Counted from the first letter of the stretch, positions 1 to 5,787 are shown. The stretch: DNA of 7,711 nt from Anaerolineales bacterium UBA3499 (GCA_002377585.1 DFQC01000029.1:6563-14273); one strand, 5' to 3'. Notes: generated by a model from the letters alone, not told the origin. Translations and numbers: made by a program.

Positions 1-1014
1 TAGATTGAGTTTGTTAGATGCATCGATTGAGAGCATTTCTTCCAAATCTGTACCTGCAAAGAATTCAAGGTCGGTGTCGCCCATCATATAGACTAGAATA
101 GTCCATGTGCTTTCATCGCCAACATCATTGGTGAGTTCTTGGTTTACCGGTTGATCAGTAGACTCTAAGTCAAGGTCGCCAATCAATTCGTTTGGTGGTT
201 CAATAGGTAGATCATCTATTACCGTAAAGGTATCGAAAATCCTTTCGACTGCACTCCAGTCATCATCATTAACAACTTGGATACCTAACAGTATCATGTA
301 ATCTGATGCGTCGTAATATGTTGGTATCACCGCTAATGAGATGTATCTGCCTTGCTCACTCTGTTCATTGCATTGCCATTCGTCCAAATGGCCCGCATAC
401 AATCCGTCATCGTAATCGATCCGTTCAACCATCACACATCCGTCTTCTGTAAGGTCATTGGCGAAGGTATCGAGAAGATCTGTAGTGTTGCTAGAAAATT
501 TTTCCGCAAGCCATCTGGATGCAAGAAAATTTACTCCAGGCACATTCCAAGTCTGAGCAAGGTCTGTTAGGTCAGTTGAAGCACTTATGGAATAACCAAT
601 GAATTCGTCGTCTACTACACTCGGCGCAATATCTATATCGTTCCACTCAGTCGGAACTTCAACTACGATTACATCAAATTCATCGGTAAGCTCTTTGTAG
701 TTCGATCCTGGTTTGTTGTTGTTAATATTTTGTCGCTGATCTATTTCAGTAGCCTGCGTAGCTTGTGGGGTGTTTGTTGCTGAGGGCGTATTTGTCGGCA
801 TTGCAGCTATTGTTTCCTCTAGGGATAACTCTAGTTTATTCTCGAACTCTGCGGTTGCAAATACCATAGTCTCTGTAATACTAATTGTTTTGGCATATGC
901 CTCTGTAGCATCCTCCGAATCAGATAGTGGAGCGTTAGTCTCTGAGGCGGATGCGTCACAAGATATAAACATGAAAGCTAGCAGCAAAATAATCTTATTA
1001 GATAAATATTTCAT
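1..1014 (-). CDS. secreted lipoprotein with N-terminal accessory domain and start of a clostripain-like (C11) peptidase domain; 3' end outside window
   Basis: The reading frame is open from an ATG at 1014 to the left edge: 338 residues, with the C terminus missing. Residues 1-19 form a lipoprotein signal peptide: basic start, hydrophobic stretch, then lipobox FISC with Cys19 as the lipid-anchored residue. Residues 20-112 are a Ser/Thr/Glu-rich spacer including a Thr/Pro-rich stretch around 73-90. Residues about 113-265 form a compact domain (starts FDVIVVEVPTEW, ends DTFTVID) resembling, from memory, a module in Chloroflexota secreted proteases. From Trp304 the pattern TWTILVYMMGDTDLE followed by DLEEM matches the N-terminal strand and helix of clostripain-family cysteine peptidases (KWT-x-LVY-x-x-GDNDLE). 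The catalytic His and Cys would lie beyond the window, so activity is unproven. A Shine-Dalgarno AAGGACGA lies at 1025-1032, 10 bases before the ATG. It is transcribed divergently from yaaA. The family call is fairly sure; the substrate is unknown. Confidence 0.8.
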   Translation of the reverse strand, partial: MKYLSNKIILLLAFMFISCDASASETNAPLSDSEDATEAYAKTISITETMVFATAEFENKLELSLEETIAAMPTNTPSATNTPQATQATEIDQRQNINNNKPGSNYKELTDEFDVIVVEVPTEWNDIDIAPSVVDDEFIGYSISASTDLTDLAQTWNVPGVNFLASRWLAEKFSSNTTDLLDTFANDLTEDGCVMVERIDYDDGLYAGHLDEWQCNEQSEQGRYISLAVIPTYYDASDYMILLGIQVVNDDDWSAVERIFDTFTVIDDLPIEPPNELIGDLDLESTDQPVNQELTNDVGDESTWTILVYMMGDTDLEFFAGTDLEEMLSIDASNKLNL

Positions 1015-1061
1015 AGTTGTTAGTTCGTCCTTAATGGGTACAAAATCCTACAATGTGGTTA

Positions 1062-1070
1062 ATTTTAGCA
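1062..1070 (-). promoter_or_regulatory. candidate extended -10 promoter for the C11 lipoprotein gene
   Basis: On the minus strand the motif TGCTAAAAT fits an extended -10 element (TGn followed by a five-of-six match to TATAAT). Transcription would start near 1055, giving a leader of about 40 bases before the ATG at 1014 that contains the Shine-Dalgarno site. No good -35 hexamer sits 16 to 18 bases upstream (GTACAC at the 17-base position), which is tolerated by extended -10 promoters. This is motif inference only. Confidence 0.35.
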
Positions 1071-1125
1071 TAGCAGGAATAGTTGTGTACTGTTTGATTC
1101 AGGTTGGGCTGATTACGGGCGAAGC

Positions 1126-1155
1126 TTGCTCGACGGCTATGATTTGGTGTATAGT
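1126..1155 (+). promoter_or_regulatory. candidate sigma-70 type promoter for yaaA
   Basis: TTGCTC at 1126-1131 and TATAGT at 1150-1155 are separated by 18 bases. The -10 matches consensus at five of six bases and the -35 at four. The predicted start near 1162 would leave a leader of about 26 bases before the yaaA ATG, with the ribosome site GGGAG at 1172-1176 inside it. In E. coli yaaA is controlled by OxyR; I could not recognise an OxyR site here. Confidence 0.4.
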
Positions 1156-1187
1156 AATCGTATGTCAAAGCGGGAGTAAACAACAAA

Positions 1188-1940
1188 ATGTTAGCAATAA
1201 TTTCACCTTCCAAAACTCAAGATTTTTCGCCATGTGATATAGACACTTTCACACAGGCTCGGCAGCTAAGCCACACTCAAGAATTAGTCGACATCTTAAA
1301 GAATAAAACTCAGAAACAAATTTCAAAGCTTATGTCTCTTAGCGAAAAATTGTCAAAACTGAACTTTGATCGATTTCAGGAATTTAGGGCGACTTTTGAG
1401 TTAGACAATGCGAAACAATCTTTATTGGCTTTCAAAGGGGATGTATACAATGGTATTGATGCACCTTCACTTTCTCGTGAAGATCTAGAGTTTGCCCAAA
1501 AAACCGTGCGTATACTTTCGGGTTTGTATGGTGTTCTTAGGCCGCTGGATCTGATACAACCATATCGTTTGGAGATGGGGACAAAGCTTGAAAATGCTCA
1601 AGGCAATAATCTATATGATTATTGGGGTAGTGGTATTAGTGAAATCTTAAACGAAGATGAAGAAGAATTGATTGTTAACCTAGCATCGAAGGAATATATT
1701 AAAGCCATTGACAAAAAAACACTTAAAGCTCAGATGCTGGATATTGCATTCAAAGAAAGGAAGAACGACGCTTACAAAATTATTGGCATTTATGCCAAGC
1801 GGGCAAGAGGATTGATGATTAGTTACATCATTAGAAATCGTGTGACCAATCCTGAAGAACTCAAAGAGTTTGCTGAGGAGGGATACCAATTTAAGCAGGA
1901 ATTGTCTGATGATTTGGCGTGGGTTTATGTTAGAGACTAA
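1188..1940 (+). CDS. yaaA: peroxide stress protein YaaA (UPF0246/DUF328 family)
   Basis: The 250-residue product is close to the usual length of about 255. The N terminus MLAIISPSKTQDF fits the family hallmark (MxxxISPAKTLDF). Further signatures are LLAFKGDVYNG (about residues 79-89), LSGLYGVLRPLD (110-121) followed by LIQPYRLEMGTKL, NLYDYWG, LIVNLASKEY, and the C-terminal block YAKRARGLMISYII followed by EEGYQF. All main conserved blocks are present and uninterrupted, so the gene should be functional. In E. coli the cytoplasmic YaaA limits free intracellular iron during hydrogen peroxide stress and thereby reduces Fenton damage to DNA; its biochemical mechanism is not settled. The start is supported by the family N terminus and by GGGAG at 1172-1176, 11 bases upstream. 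The next gene follows after 62 bases on the same strand without a visible terminator, so co-transcription is possible. Confidence 0.95.
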   Translation: MLAIISPSKTQDFSPCDIDTFTQARQLSHTQELVDILKNKTQKQISKLMSLSEKLSKLNFDRFQEFRATFELDNAKQSLLAFKGDVYNGIDAPSLSREDLEFAQKTVRILSGLYGVLRPLDLIQPYRLEMGTKLENAQGNNLYDYWGSGISEILNEDEEELIVNLASKEYIKAIDKKTLKAQMLDIAFKERKNDAYKIIGIYAKRARGLMISYIIRNRVTNPEELKEFAEEGYQFKQELSDDLAWVYVRD

Positions 1941-2002
1941 GAGAGATAATTATTTTAGATCATATAGAAACTAGTAGGGTGTATGCTTGAAAGGTAATAT
2001 AT

Positions 2003-2788
2003 ATGGAAGATAAAAGGTGTAGAAATCGCGCACGATGGAAAGGAAGAAACAGTGAAAAAGATATTTTACGGTCGGAAGTTTGGTCTTTGATGGAGGAGCG
2101 TTCTGTGTCAATTGGGCCGGCATGGAGCCGTATTCCTAATTTCATTGGAGCTGACAGAGCTGCACAAAGATTGGCTGAGTTACAGATTTGGAAGTCATCC
2201 GAAATTGTAAAATCAAATCCAGATTCACCTCATGTTCCAGTTCGTTTACGTGCCTTAAAGGATGGGAAATTAGTGTATGTGCCAGTCCCAGAATTAGTTA
2301 AAGATTATCCATTCATTGAATTGGATCCAAACAAATTGATGAGAAATGGCATTCCATTTGAAGAGGTTGCTCCCATCGAAGGGGCAATGGAGCATGGTCG
2401 TAAAGTAGGATTTCAGGATATGAAACCATTTGACATTGCTGTGGTTGGATGTGTTGCAGTATCCCGTATTGGTGGCCGAACTGGTAAAGGTGGCGGTTTC
2501 GCTGATCTAGAAATGGGTATTTTTAGGGAAATGGGGTTGGTCGATGCAGACACACCTATTGTTACTACGATACACTCTCTCCAAGTCAAGGAAGATGAGC
2601 GTGTTATTATGGATGCGCATGATACACCTTTGGATTGGATAGTTACACCTGATGAAGTAATTGAGACGCAAACTGTGCTAGCACAACCAGCAGGAGTCAA
2701 TTGGGATGCCGTACAATCTGATCAATATGAGAATATTCCATTTCTAGTTTCATTGAGATCAATATTGTCAGACAAGAAATATAGTTAG
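2003..2788 (+). CDS. 5-formyltetrahydrofolate cyclo-ligase family protein (MTHFS-like)
   Basis: The 261-residue product is longer than classical cyclo-ligases (about 190) and resembles the longer subgroup related to MTHFSD. Enzymes of the family use ATP to convert 5-formyl-THF to 5,10-methenyl-THF in the cytoplasm. Supporting blocks are: the N-terminal RSEVWSLMEE, with IPNFIGADRAAQRLAEL and IVKSNPDSPHVPVR (roughly residues 23-80), typical of the long subgroup; VVGCVAVSRIGGRTGKGGG (147-165), whose glycine loop corresponds to the GYGGGYYD phosphate-binding loop of MTHFS, here continuing FADLE; TPIVTTIHSLQV (184-195); and HDTPLDWIVTP (206-216), the equivalent of the conserved H-x-x-x-x-D-x-(I/V)-TP end motif. 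The start at 2003 has GAAAGG at 1989-1994, eight bases upstream. The first 20 residues are strongly basic and family-atypical. Whether this subgroup is a true cyclo-ligase or has another nucleotide-dependent role is not certain. Confidence 0.85.
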   Translation: MEDKRCRNRARWKGRNSEKDILRSEVWSLMEERSVSIGPAWSRIPNFIGADRAAQRLAELQIWKSSEIVKSNPDSPHVPVRLRALKDGKLVYVPVPELVKDYPFIELDPNKLMRNGIPFEEVAPIEGAMEHGRKVGFQDMKPFDIAVVGCVAVSRIGGRTGKGGGFADLEMGIFREMGLVDADTPIVTTIHSLQVKEDERVIMDAHDTPLDWIVTPDEVIETQTVLAQPAGVNWDAVQSDQYENIPFLVSLRSILSDKKYS

Positions 2789-2937
2789 ATATATCTTTCA
2801 GTGTTAATGTGGCGTGATTTCTACTAATGTATCGTCTACTTTAATCTCGATATCTTTTATTGTGATTAATAATTAGTGAATAATTTGCCAGTATTAGCTT
2901 TATTGGTTGTGATGCATCTACTCCGCTATTGGAGAAT
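2789..2937. other. convergent intergenic spacer, no gene seen
   Basis: This AT-rich 149-base stretch separates the stops of two converging genes. A bidirectional terminator would be expected here, but I see only a 4-bp hairpin (CTCC/GGAG, 2921-2934) with no following T-run and a short AT palindrome AGATATATCT at 2787-2796. Neither is convincing. No reading frame with a ribosome site is visible. Confidence 0.5.
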
Positions 2938-3321
2938 TTACCGTTTTAGAAGTTGACCTTGCTTACTGTAAACCTTCCAAGTTCCCTTTTTTTTGCCATG
3001 TTCCATACGGCCTTCGTCCCAGAGCTGGCCATTGGCATGGTAACGCTTCCATGTACCGTGCTTTTTTTCTTTGTCATCGAAGCCGCCCGTTGACCTAAGT
3101 TTGCCATTCTTATAGAACCATTTCCACCGACCAACAATTTTTCCATCCTTGAAGCTGCCGGATGACTGCAATTGGCCATTGTTAAGATAGTACTTCCACT
3201 TCCCTGACTTTTTTCCGTTGTCAAATTCACCTCTACAAGAGATAAGACCGTTCTTGAAGAAAAGCTTAAATCGGCCATTCTTAGGATTTCCCTTTTCGTC
3301 TACTGCTGGTATATCTTTCAT
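2938..3321 (-). CDS. MORN-like repeat protein (YwqK / 'antitoxin component' type repeats)
   Basis: The 127-residue product consists almost entirely of five tandem repeats of about 24 residues beginning at G16, G40, G64, G89 and G113. The consensus is G-(K/T/R)-W-K-x-(Y/F)-x-x-NG-x-L-x-x-x-G-x-(F/M)-x-(D/H)-G-K-K-x. This is the short MORN variant found in YwqK-type proteins, which stack as beta-hairpins and are thought to mediate protein or membrane binding. Databases often label such proteins 'antitoxin', a role that rarely has experimental support. The protein is strongly basic, has a single Cys (C29), and has no signal peptide or membrane segment. It is the last gene of a minus-strand operon and starts seven bases after the preceding stop codon. 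No Shine-Dalgarno sequence precedes the ATG, so translation probably depends on coupling to the gene upstream. Function is not assignable. Confidence 0.8.
   Translation of the reverse strand: MKDIPAVDEKGNPKNGRFKLFFKNGLISCRGEFDNGKKSGKWKYYLNNGQLQSSGSFKDGKIVGRWKWFYKNGKLRSTGGFDDKEKKHGTWKRYHANGQLWDEGRMEHGKKKGTWKVYSKQGQLLKR
2940..3276 (-). repeat. five tandem protein-coding repeats of about 72 bases (MORN-like)
   Basis: The MORN-like gene is built from five in-frame units with amino-acid periods of 24, 24, 25 and 24; the last unit is cut short by the stop codon. The nucleotide units are diverged (for example TGGAAG and AATGGC recur once per unit), so this is an old duplication rather than a fresh array. 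The periodic composition also keeps a second minus-strand frame open across the region, which should not be read as a gene. Confidence 0.6.
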
Positions 3322-3328
3322 TGCTATG

Positions 3329-3961
3329 TTATATGTCCAATGTTAAAGGATCATTTTTAGGATCGGAATCGGCTATTTTGTTGGCAAGGTCAAAGCAGGC
3401 GTAACAGCAACCTCGCCATAAATCAGCCAACCTACTTGGCATCAAATCGTGCAGGCTAACTGCAGGTGCATTGTAACCCAAGTGGAGAGCTTTCCTGTTA
3501 GGTTGTTTATCCTGTGGGTCATCAACTTCTGATATATTTATCTCACCCAGAATTACTGACAAACCACCTTTCTCGCCATAGATTAAATCGACATGCCATT
3601 CGTAGCAGTCAAGCCGTTCGGAGTAATAAGTTACTTTCCAGCGCGGATCTGTTTCTAGATATTTGTTAATACATCTAGTGGCTTGTTCTATGGTTAGATT
3701 GTCGATACTCTGAAATAATTCAGGAATTGTACTTTCATCTGTTGGGCTGCTATAAGGCAAATTGTTGTATACCTTTTCTAAGCGCCTTGCAGTGGTTTGC
3801 AATACGTCTAATACCTTTTTGCGTTTCTTTCCTTGCGCATCTGATGGGCACTCGTCGTAAGCCTTTGTGGCATCTTCAAATGCTACCTCTGCTTCCCAGC
3901 ACTCAAGATGCCATTGGTCTACAAACTCATTGCCTGTAGGTTTTGGTTTAGCTATTGGCAT
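3329..3961 (-). CDS. uncharacterised 210-residue protein with C-terminal Cys cluster
   Basis: I do not recognise this family. No signal peptide or membrane segment is visible, so it is probably cytoplasmic. Residues about 15-70 are charged and helix-prone, with a basic patch GKKRKK and a possible coiled-coil region. A middle part follows, with the IPELFQSI region and WKVTYYSERLDCYEWHVDLIYGE. The C-terminal part contains LGYNAPAVSLHDLMPSRLADLW and then RGCCYACFDLA, where three Cys within five residues could bind a metal or form a disulfide. I chose the ATG at 3961, which lies 11 bases after the stop of the 44-residue upstream gene. A TTG at 3982 would add seven residues and overlap that gene by ten bases; AAGGA sits only three bases before it. 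The GGGGA before the ATG is 14 bases away, so translational coupling is likely. It is seven bases upstream of the MORN-like gene, suggesting that the two products work together. Confidence 0.65.
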   Translation of the reverse strand: MPIAKPKPTGNEFVDQWHLECWEAEVAFEDATKAYDECPSDAQGKKRKKVLDVLQTTARRLEKVYNNLPYSSPTDESTIPELFQSIDNLTIEQATRCINKYLETDPRWKVTYYSERLDCYEWHVDLIYGEKGGLSVILGEINISEVDDPQDKQPNRKALHLGYNAPAVSLHDLMPSRLADLWRGCCYACFDLANKIADSDPKNDPLTLDI

Positions 3962-3972
3962 AATGCTGAGGT

Positions 3973-4107
3973 TTATCCCCAATAGTCCTTAGATATAGTT
4001 TCTATTACTTCTTGACTTTCTAGGTCAACTCCAGGCTCAATGTCTTTGTACATTGTTAGCCAAGCATCAAAGCCTTTAGTAAGGTTAAAGGTTGACAAAA
4101 ATTTCAT
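3973..4107 (-). CDS. small protein of 44 residues, first gene of the minus-strand operon; possibly an internally shortened relative of the 84-residue protein across the divergent promoter
   Basis: An ATG at 4107 begins a 44-codon frame (MKFLSTFNLTKGFDAWLTMY, ending ETISKDYWG) closed by TAA at 3973-3975. Its start is the best supported in this operon: AGGTGA lies six bases upstream of the ATG, and a candidate promoter lies about 60 bases further up. The product is soluble-looking. Its first half (STFNLTKGFDAW) resembles the N terminus of short ferredoxin-like-fold proteins, and its second half (GVDLESQEVIETI) resembles their C-terminal strand. The roughly 40 residues expected in between are absent, which suggests an internal deletion. 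That homology is remembered and not searched, so it may instead be an independent small protein or a leader that delivers ribosomes to the next gene. Confidence 0.55.
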   Translation of the reverse strand: MKFLSTFNLTKGFDAWLTMYKDIEPGVDLESQEVIETISKDYWG

Positions 4108-4169
4108 CGATATTCACCTATATAGCTATTTTAGATTGTTAATTTGTTTTGCTCCGTACTCATGCTTTT

Positions 4170-4198
4170 ATACTATATCCATATTGTTGATTGGTCAA
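4170..4198 (-). promoter_or_regulatory. candidate promoter of the minus-strand three-gene operon
   Basis: On the minus strand TTGACC (4198-4193, five of six to TTGACA) is followed after 17 bases by TAGTAT (4175-4170, four of six). An alternative -10 TATAGT (4177-4172, five of six) would have a 15-base spacer. Transcription would start near 4163, giving a leader of about 55 bases to the ATG at 4107. Confidence 0.45.
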
Positions 4199-4201
4199 CA
4201 A
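4184..4201. promoter_or_regulatory. candidate operator: perfect 7-bp inverted repeat TTGTTGA-ttgg-TCAACAA
   Basis: TTGTTGA at 4184-4190 and TCAACAA at 4195-4201 are exact inverted repeats with a 4-base centre. The 18-base element covers the candidate -35 hexamer of the minus-strand operon, where a bound dimeric repressor would block RNA polymerase. There is no T-run after it, so a terminator is unlikely. Symmetry and position are seen directly; regulator binding is inferred. Confidence 0.5.
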
Positions 4202-4283
4202 GCGTTACTCTTGTAGTCCTATTGCATGTACCTGATTTGCAATAAATCTCATGGCAGTAGTATGTGTTCATTGTGAATTGGCG

Positions 4284-4289
4284 TATACT
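4284..4289 (+). promoter_or_regulatory. candidate -10 hexamer for the plus-strand transporter operon
   Basis: TATACT matches the -10 consensus at five of six bases and lies about 60 bases before the first ATG at 4345. There is no recognisable -35 at 16 to 18 bases upstream, so the promoter would be weak or activator-dependent. This is motif inference only. Confidence 0.25.
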
Positions 4290-4344
4290 GTTATTTGGAA
4301 CGGATACAAAAAGCAAAAAATTACAAAAAAACCAAGGGGAAATT

Positions 4345-4599
4345 ATGAATATATGTATGGTATCAACTTTTGACGGGACAACTGATGACTTTATGGAAAT
4401 TTTCAATTGGGCAAAGGATCAAATGTCAGAGTCCGCAACAGATATGGAAGTTGGAGTCATAAGAGAAGGTAAGGTCATCACAATGGGTAAGATTAATGAC
4501 ATGGAAAAATTTCAGCAAATAATGACATCTGAAGAAATGCGTGCGTGGGATACAAAACATAACTGTGTTGATGTGGTTTACTCTTTGGAGCAGCAATAA
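4345..4599 (+). CDS. uncharacterised small soluble protein (84 residues), possible ferredoxin-like alpha/beta fold
   Basis: The start at 4345 is chosen because AAGGGGA at 4334-4340 precedes it by four bases; a GTG at 4264 in the same frame has no ribosome site and would add 27 residues of low-likelihood sequence. The product begins MNICMVSTFDGTTDDFMEIF, continues with a strand-like block EVGVIREGKVITMGKI, a helix-like block MEKFQQIMTSEEMRAW, and ends VDVVYSLEQQ. This beta-alpha-beta-beta-alpha-beta order fits the dimeric ferredoxin-like fold of short DUF3764- or monooxygenase-like proteins, but I cannot name the family with confidence. It has no membrane segment. It is the first gene of a plus-strand operon, 33 bases before a small membrane protein and then an ABC exporter. 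Its STF-D-x-T-x-x-F start recalls the 44-residue protein on the other side of the promoter region. Confidence 0.7.
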   Translation: MNICMVSTFDGTTDDFMEIFNWAKDQMSESATDMEVGVIREGKVITMGKINDMEKFQQIMTSEEMRAWDTKHNCVDVVYSLEQQ

Positions 4600-4632
4600 T
4601 ATTTTTCAATGCAGGCAATAGGGAGGGGTATT

Positions 4633-4848
4633 ATGTCTAGAACGCTATATACGATTGTATTGGGGGTAATCACTGTGATTTTAAACACCTCTGTACACGG
4701 AATGTTAGGTTCGCCAATGCCAGAACCGGTTTTTAGAGTGTGGTCTGCATTTCTCATAGGTTTCGTTGTGTTCAAATACGGTTGGAATGCTAAGAGGTTT
4801 ACCGATGCGCCGGAACAAGATATTGAAGTAGAGGTTGATAGCGAGTAG
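4633..4848 (+). CDS. small two-helix membrane protein (71 residues), unrecognised
   Basis: The start at 4633 is preceded by a strong GGAGGGG site at 4622-4628, four bases upstream. An earlier in-frame ATG at 4609 has no ribosome site, so the shorter form is preferred. The product has two hydrophobic segments, about residues 4-24 (TLYTIVLGVITVILNTSVHG) and 33-49 (VFRVWSAFLIGFVVFKY), joined by a short loop containing Gly and Pro. A hydrophilic, acidic tail ends EQDIEVEVDSE. It has no signal-peptidase site and should remain in the cytoplasmic membrane. It lies 30 bases before the ABC transporter ATPase gene, so it may be an accessory membrane subunit, but no known family was recognised. Confidence 0.65.
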   Translation: MSRTLYTIVLGVITVILNTSVHGMLGSPMPEPVFRVWSAFLIGFVVFKYGWNAKRFTDAPEQDIEVEVDSE

Positions 4849-4878
4849 TGTAGTTTGTAGACAATAAAGAGGTACCTT

Positions 4879-5787
4879 ATGCACGACAACAATGCGATCC
4901 AAGTGAAAGACTTAGTAAAGTTTTATGGAAAAGTTCAGGCTTTGAATGGTGTAAATCTGGAAGTAAAACGTGGTGAAATCTATGGTTTTTTAGGCCCAAA
5001 CGGAGCCGGTAAAACAACTACCATCCGCTGTATGTTGGATTTGATTCGCACGCAAGGCGGTTCGATCAGTATATTGGGGTTGAATCCAAACGCAGAGCCT
5101 GAAGTGATCAAGGCGCGTGTCGGTTATCTGCCCGGCGAACTGCATATGGATGAGAATATGACTGCTAAGCAGATTTTTCGTTTTTTCAATCGCTTGCGTG
5201 GGAATCGTTCAGACTGGAAGTTCATCGAGGAATTGTCCGAACGCCTCAAACTCGAACTAAAAAATCCGATTAAAAACTTCTCAAAAGGAAATAAGCAGAA
5301 GGTTGGTATTGTGGTTGCGCTGATGCACCGTCCCGAACTGTTGCTGCTCGATGAGCCCACTGGCAGCCTCGACCCACTTATGCAGCAGGAGGTCCTGCGC
5401 ATGCTGGTGGAAGCTCGAGATAACGGGGCTACGGTCTTCTTATCCTCACATATCATCAGCGAAGTGCAGGCTATTGCTGACCGAGTCGCTATCATCCGAA
5501 AGGGCATAATTGTCGAAGTCGTAGAGACCACTGCCCTGCTCAAACGCTCTATGCGGCAGGTACGAATTCGCTTTCAGTATCCCACCGAGGCTGAAGAAAT
5601 CTATAATCTTCCGGGGGTTGAGTTGATTGCTAAAGATGATAGTATGGGAGTGTCACTGAAGTTCGAAGGTGAGATGGATACGCTGATCAAGACTGTGGCG
5701 AAATATTCAGTCAATGATTTTGAGACCGAGCGTGCTAGCCTGGAAGAGATATTTCTAGCTTACTATGAAGGGCAGGAGGACAATTAA
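4879..5787 (+). CDS. ABC-2 type exporter, ATP-binding protein
   Basis: The 302-residue product is a standard single-nucleotide-binding-domain ATPase of the drug/antibiotic exporter class. Visible motifs are Walker A GPNGAGKT (39-46), a divergent Q-loop region GYLPGEL (82-88) in which the usual Gln is replaced, signature NFSKGNKQKV (133-142, in place of LSGGQ, a frequent variant in BcrA-like ATPases), Walker B LLLLDEP (154-160), D-loop SLD (163-165) and switch His191 in SSHII. Residues about 225-302 form the usual C-terminal extension of this class. ATP hydrolysis would drive export through the permease encoded immediately downstream. AGAGGT at 4868-4873 precedes the ATG by five bases. The stop codon is one base away from the permease start. 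Substrate cannot be inferred. GC rises visibly in the second half compared with the flanking genes. Confidence 0.93.
   Translation: MHDNNAIQVKDLVKFYGKVQALNGVNLEVKRGEIYGFLGPNGAGKTTTIRCMLDLIRTQGGSISILGLNPNAEPEVIKARVGYLPGELHMDENMTAKQIFRFFNRLRGNRSDWKFIEELSERLKLELKNPIKNFSKGNKQKVGIVVALMHRPELLLLDEPTGSLDPLMQQEVLRMLVEARDNGATVFLSSHIISEVQAIADRVAIIRKGIIVEVVETTALLKRSMRQVRIRFQYPTEAEEIYNLPGVELIAKDDSMGVSLKFEGEMDTLIKTVAKYSVNDFETERASLEEIFLAYYEGQEDN

Larger units (their letters stand above)
4108..4344. promoter_or_regulatory. divergent intergenic regulatory region
   Basis: These 237 AT-rich bases separate two divergently transcribed operons. They contain a candidate minus-strand promoter (4170-4198), a perfect 18-base inverted repeat overlapping its -35 box (4184-4201), a second, weaker inverted repeat ATTGCA/TGCAAT (4221-4243), a TATACT -10-like hexamer on the plus strand (4284-4289), and the ribosome sites of both first genes. 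The arrangement suits coordinated control of both sides by one regulator, but no regulator gene is present in the window. Confidence 0.6.

Noticed and set aside
352..570. Plus-strand open frame of 72 codons
   Set aside because: It lies entirely inside the minus-strand C11 lipoprotein gene, has no ribosome site and a low-complexity, unprotein-like translation.
1163..1168. Perfect TTGACA on the minus strand upstream of the C11 lipoprotein gene
   Set aside because: No -10-like hexamer lies 16 to 18 bases downstream on that strand (AAATCA at the 17-base position), so it is probably chance; the extended -10 at 1062-1070 is a better candidate.
770..1237. Plus-strand open frame of 155 codons with hydrophobic stretches
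   Set aside because: It is antisense to the signal peptide and linker of the minus-strand lipoprotein and overlaps the start of yaaA; the hydrophobic Ser/Val-rich translation is the mirror of the Thr/Glu-rich linker.
2921..2934. CTCC-GCTATT-GGAG hairpin as a terminator between the converging genes
   Set aside because: Only four base pairs in the stem and no T-run on either strand.
2946..3278. Second minus-strand frame of 110 codons inside the MORN-like gene
   Set aside because: It stays open only because of the repeat periodicity; it has no ribosome site and the MORN repeats in the other frame are unmistakable.
4264..4344. GTG-initiated 27-residue extension of the 84-residue protein
   Set aside because: No ribosome site precedes the GTG, and the candidate promoter -10 hexamer lies downstream of it, whereas the ATG at 4345 has a strong site.
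4578..4892. Minus-strand frame of 104 codons opposite the small membrane protein gene
   Set aside because: It is antisense to a gene with a strong ribosome site and an operon context; the translation shows no recognisable features.
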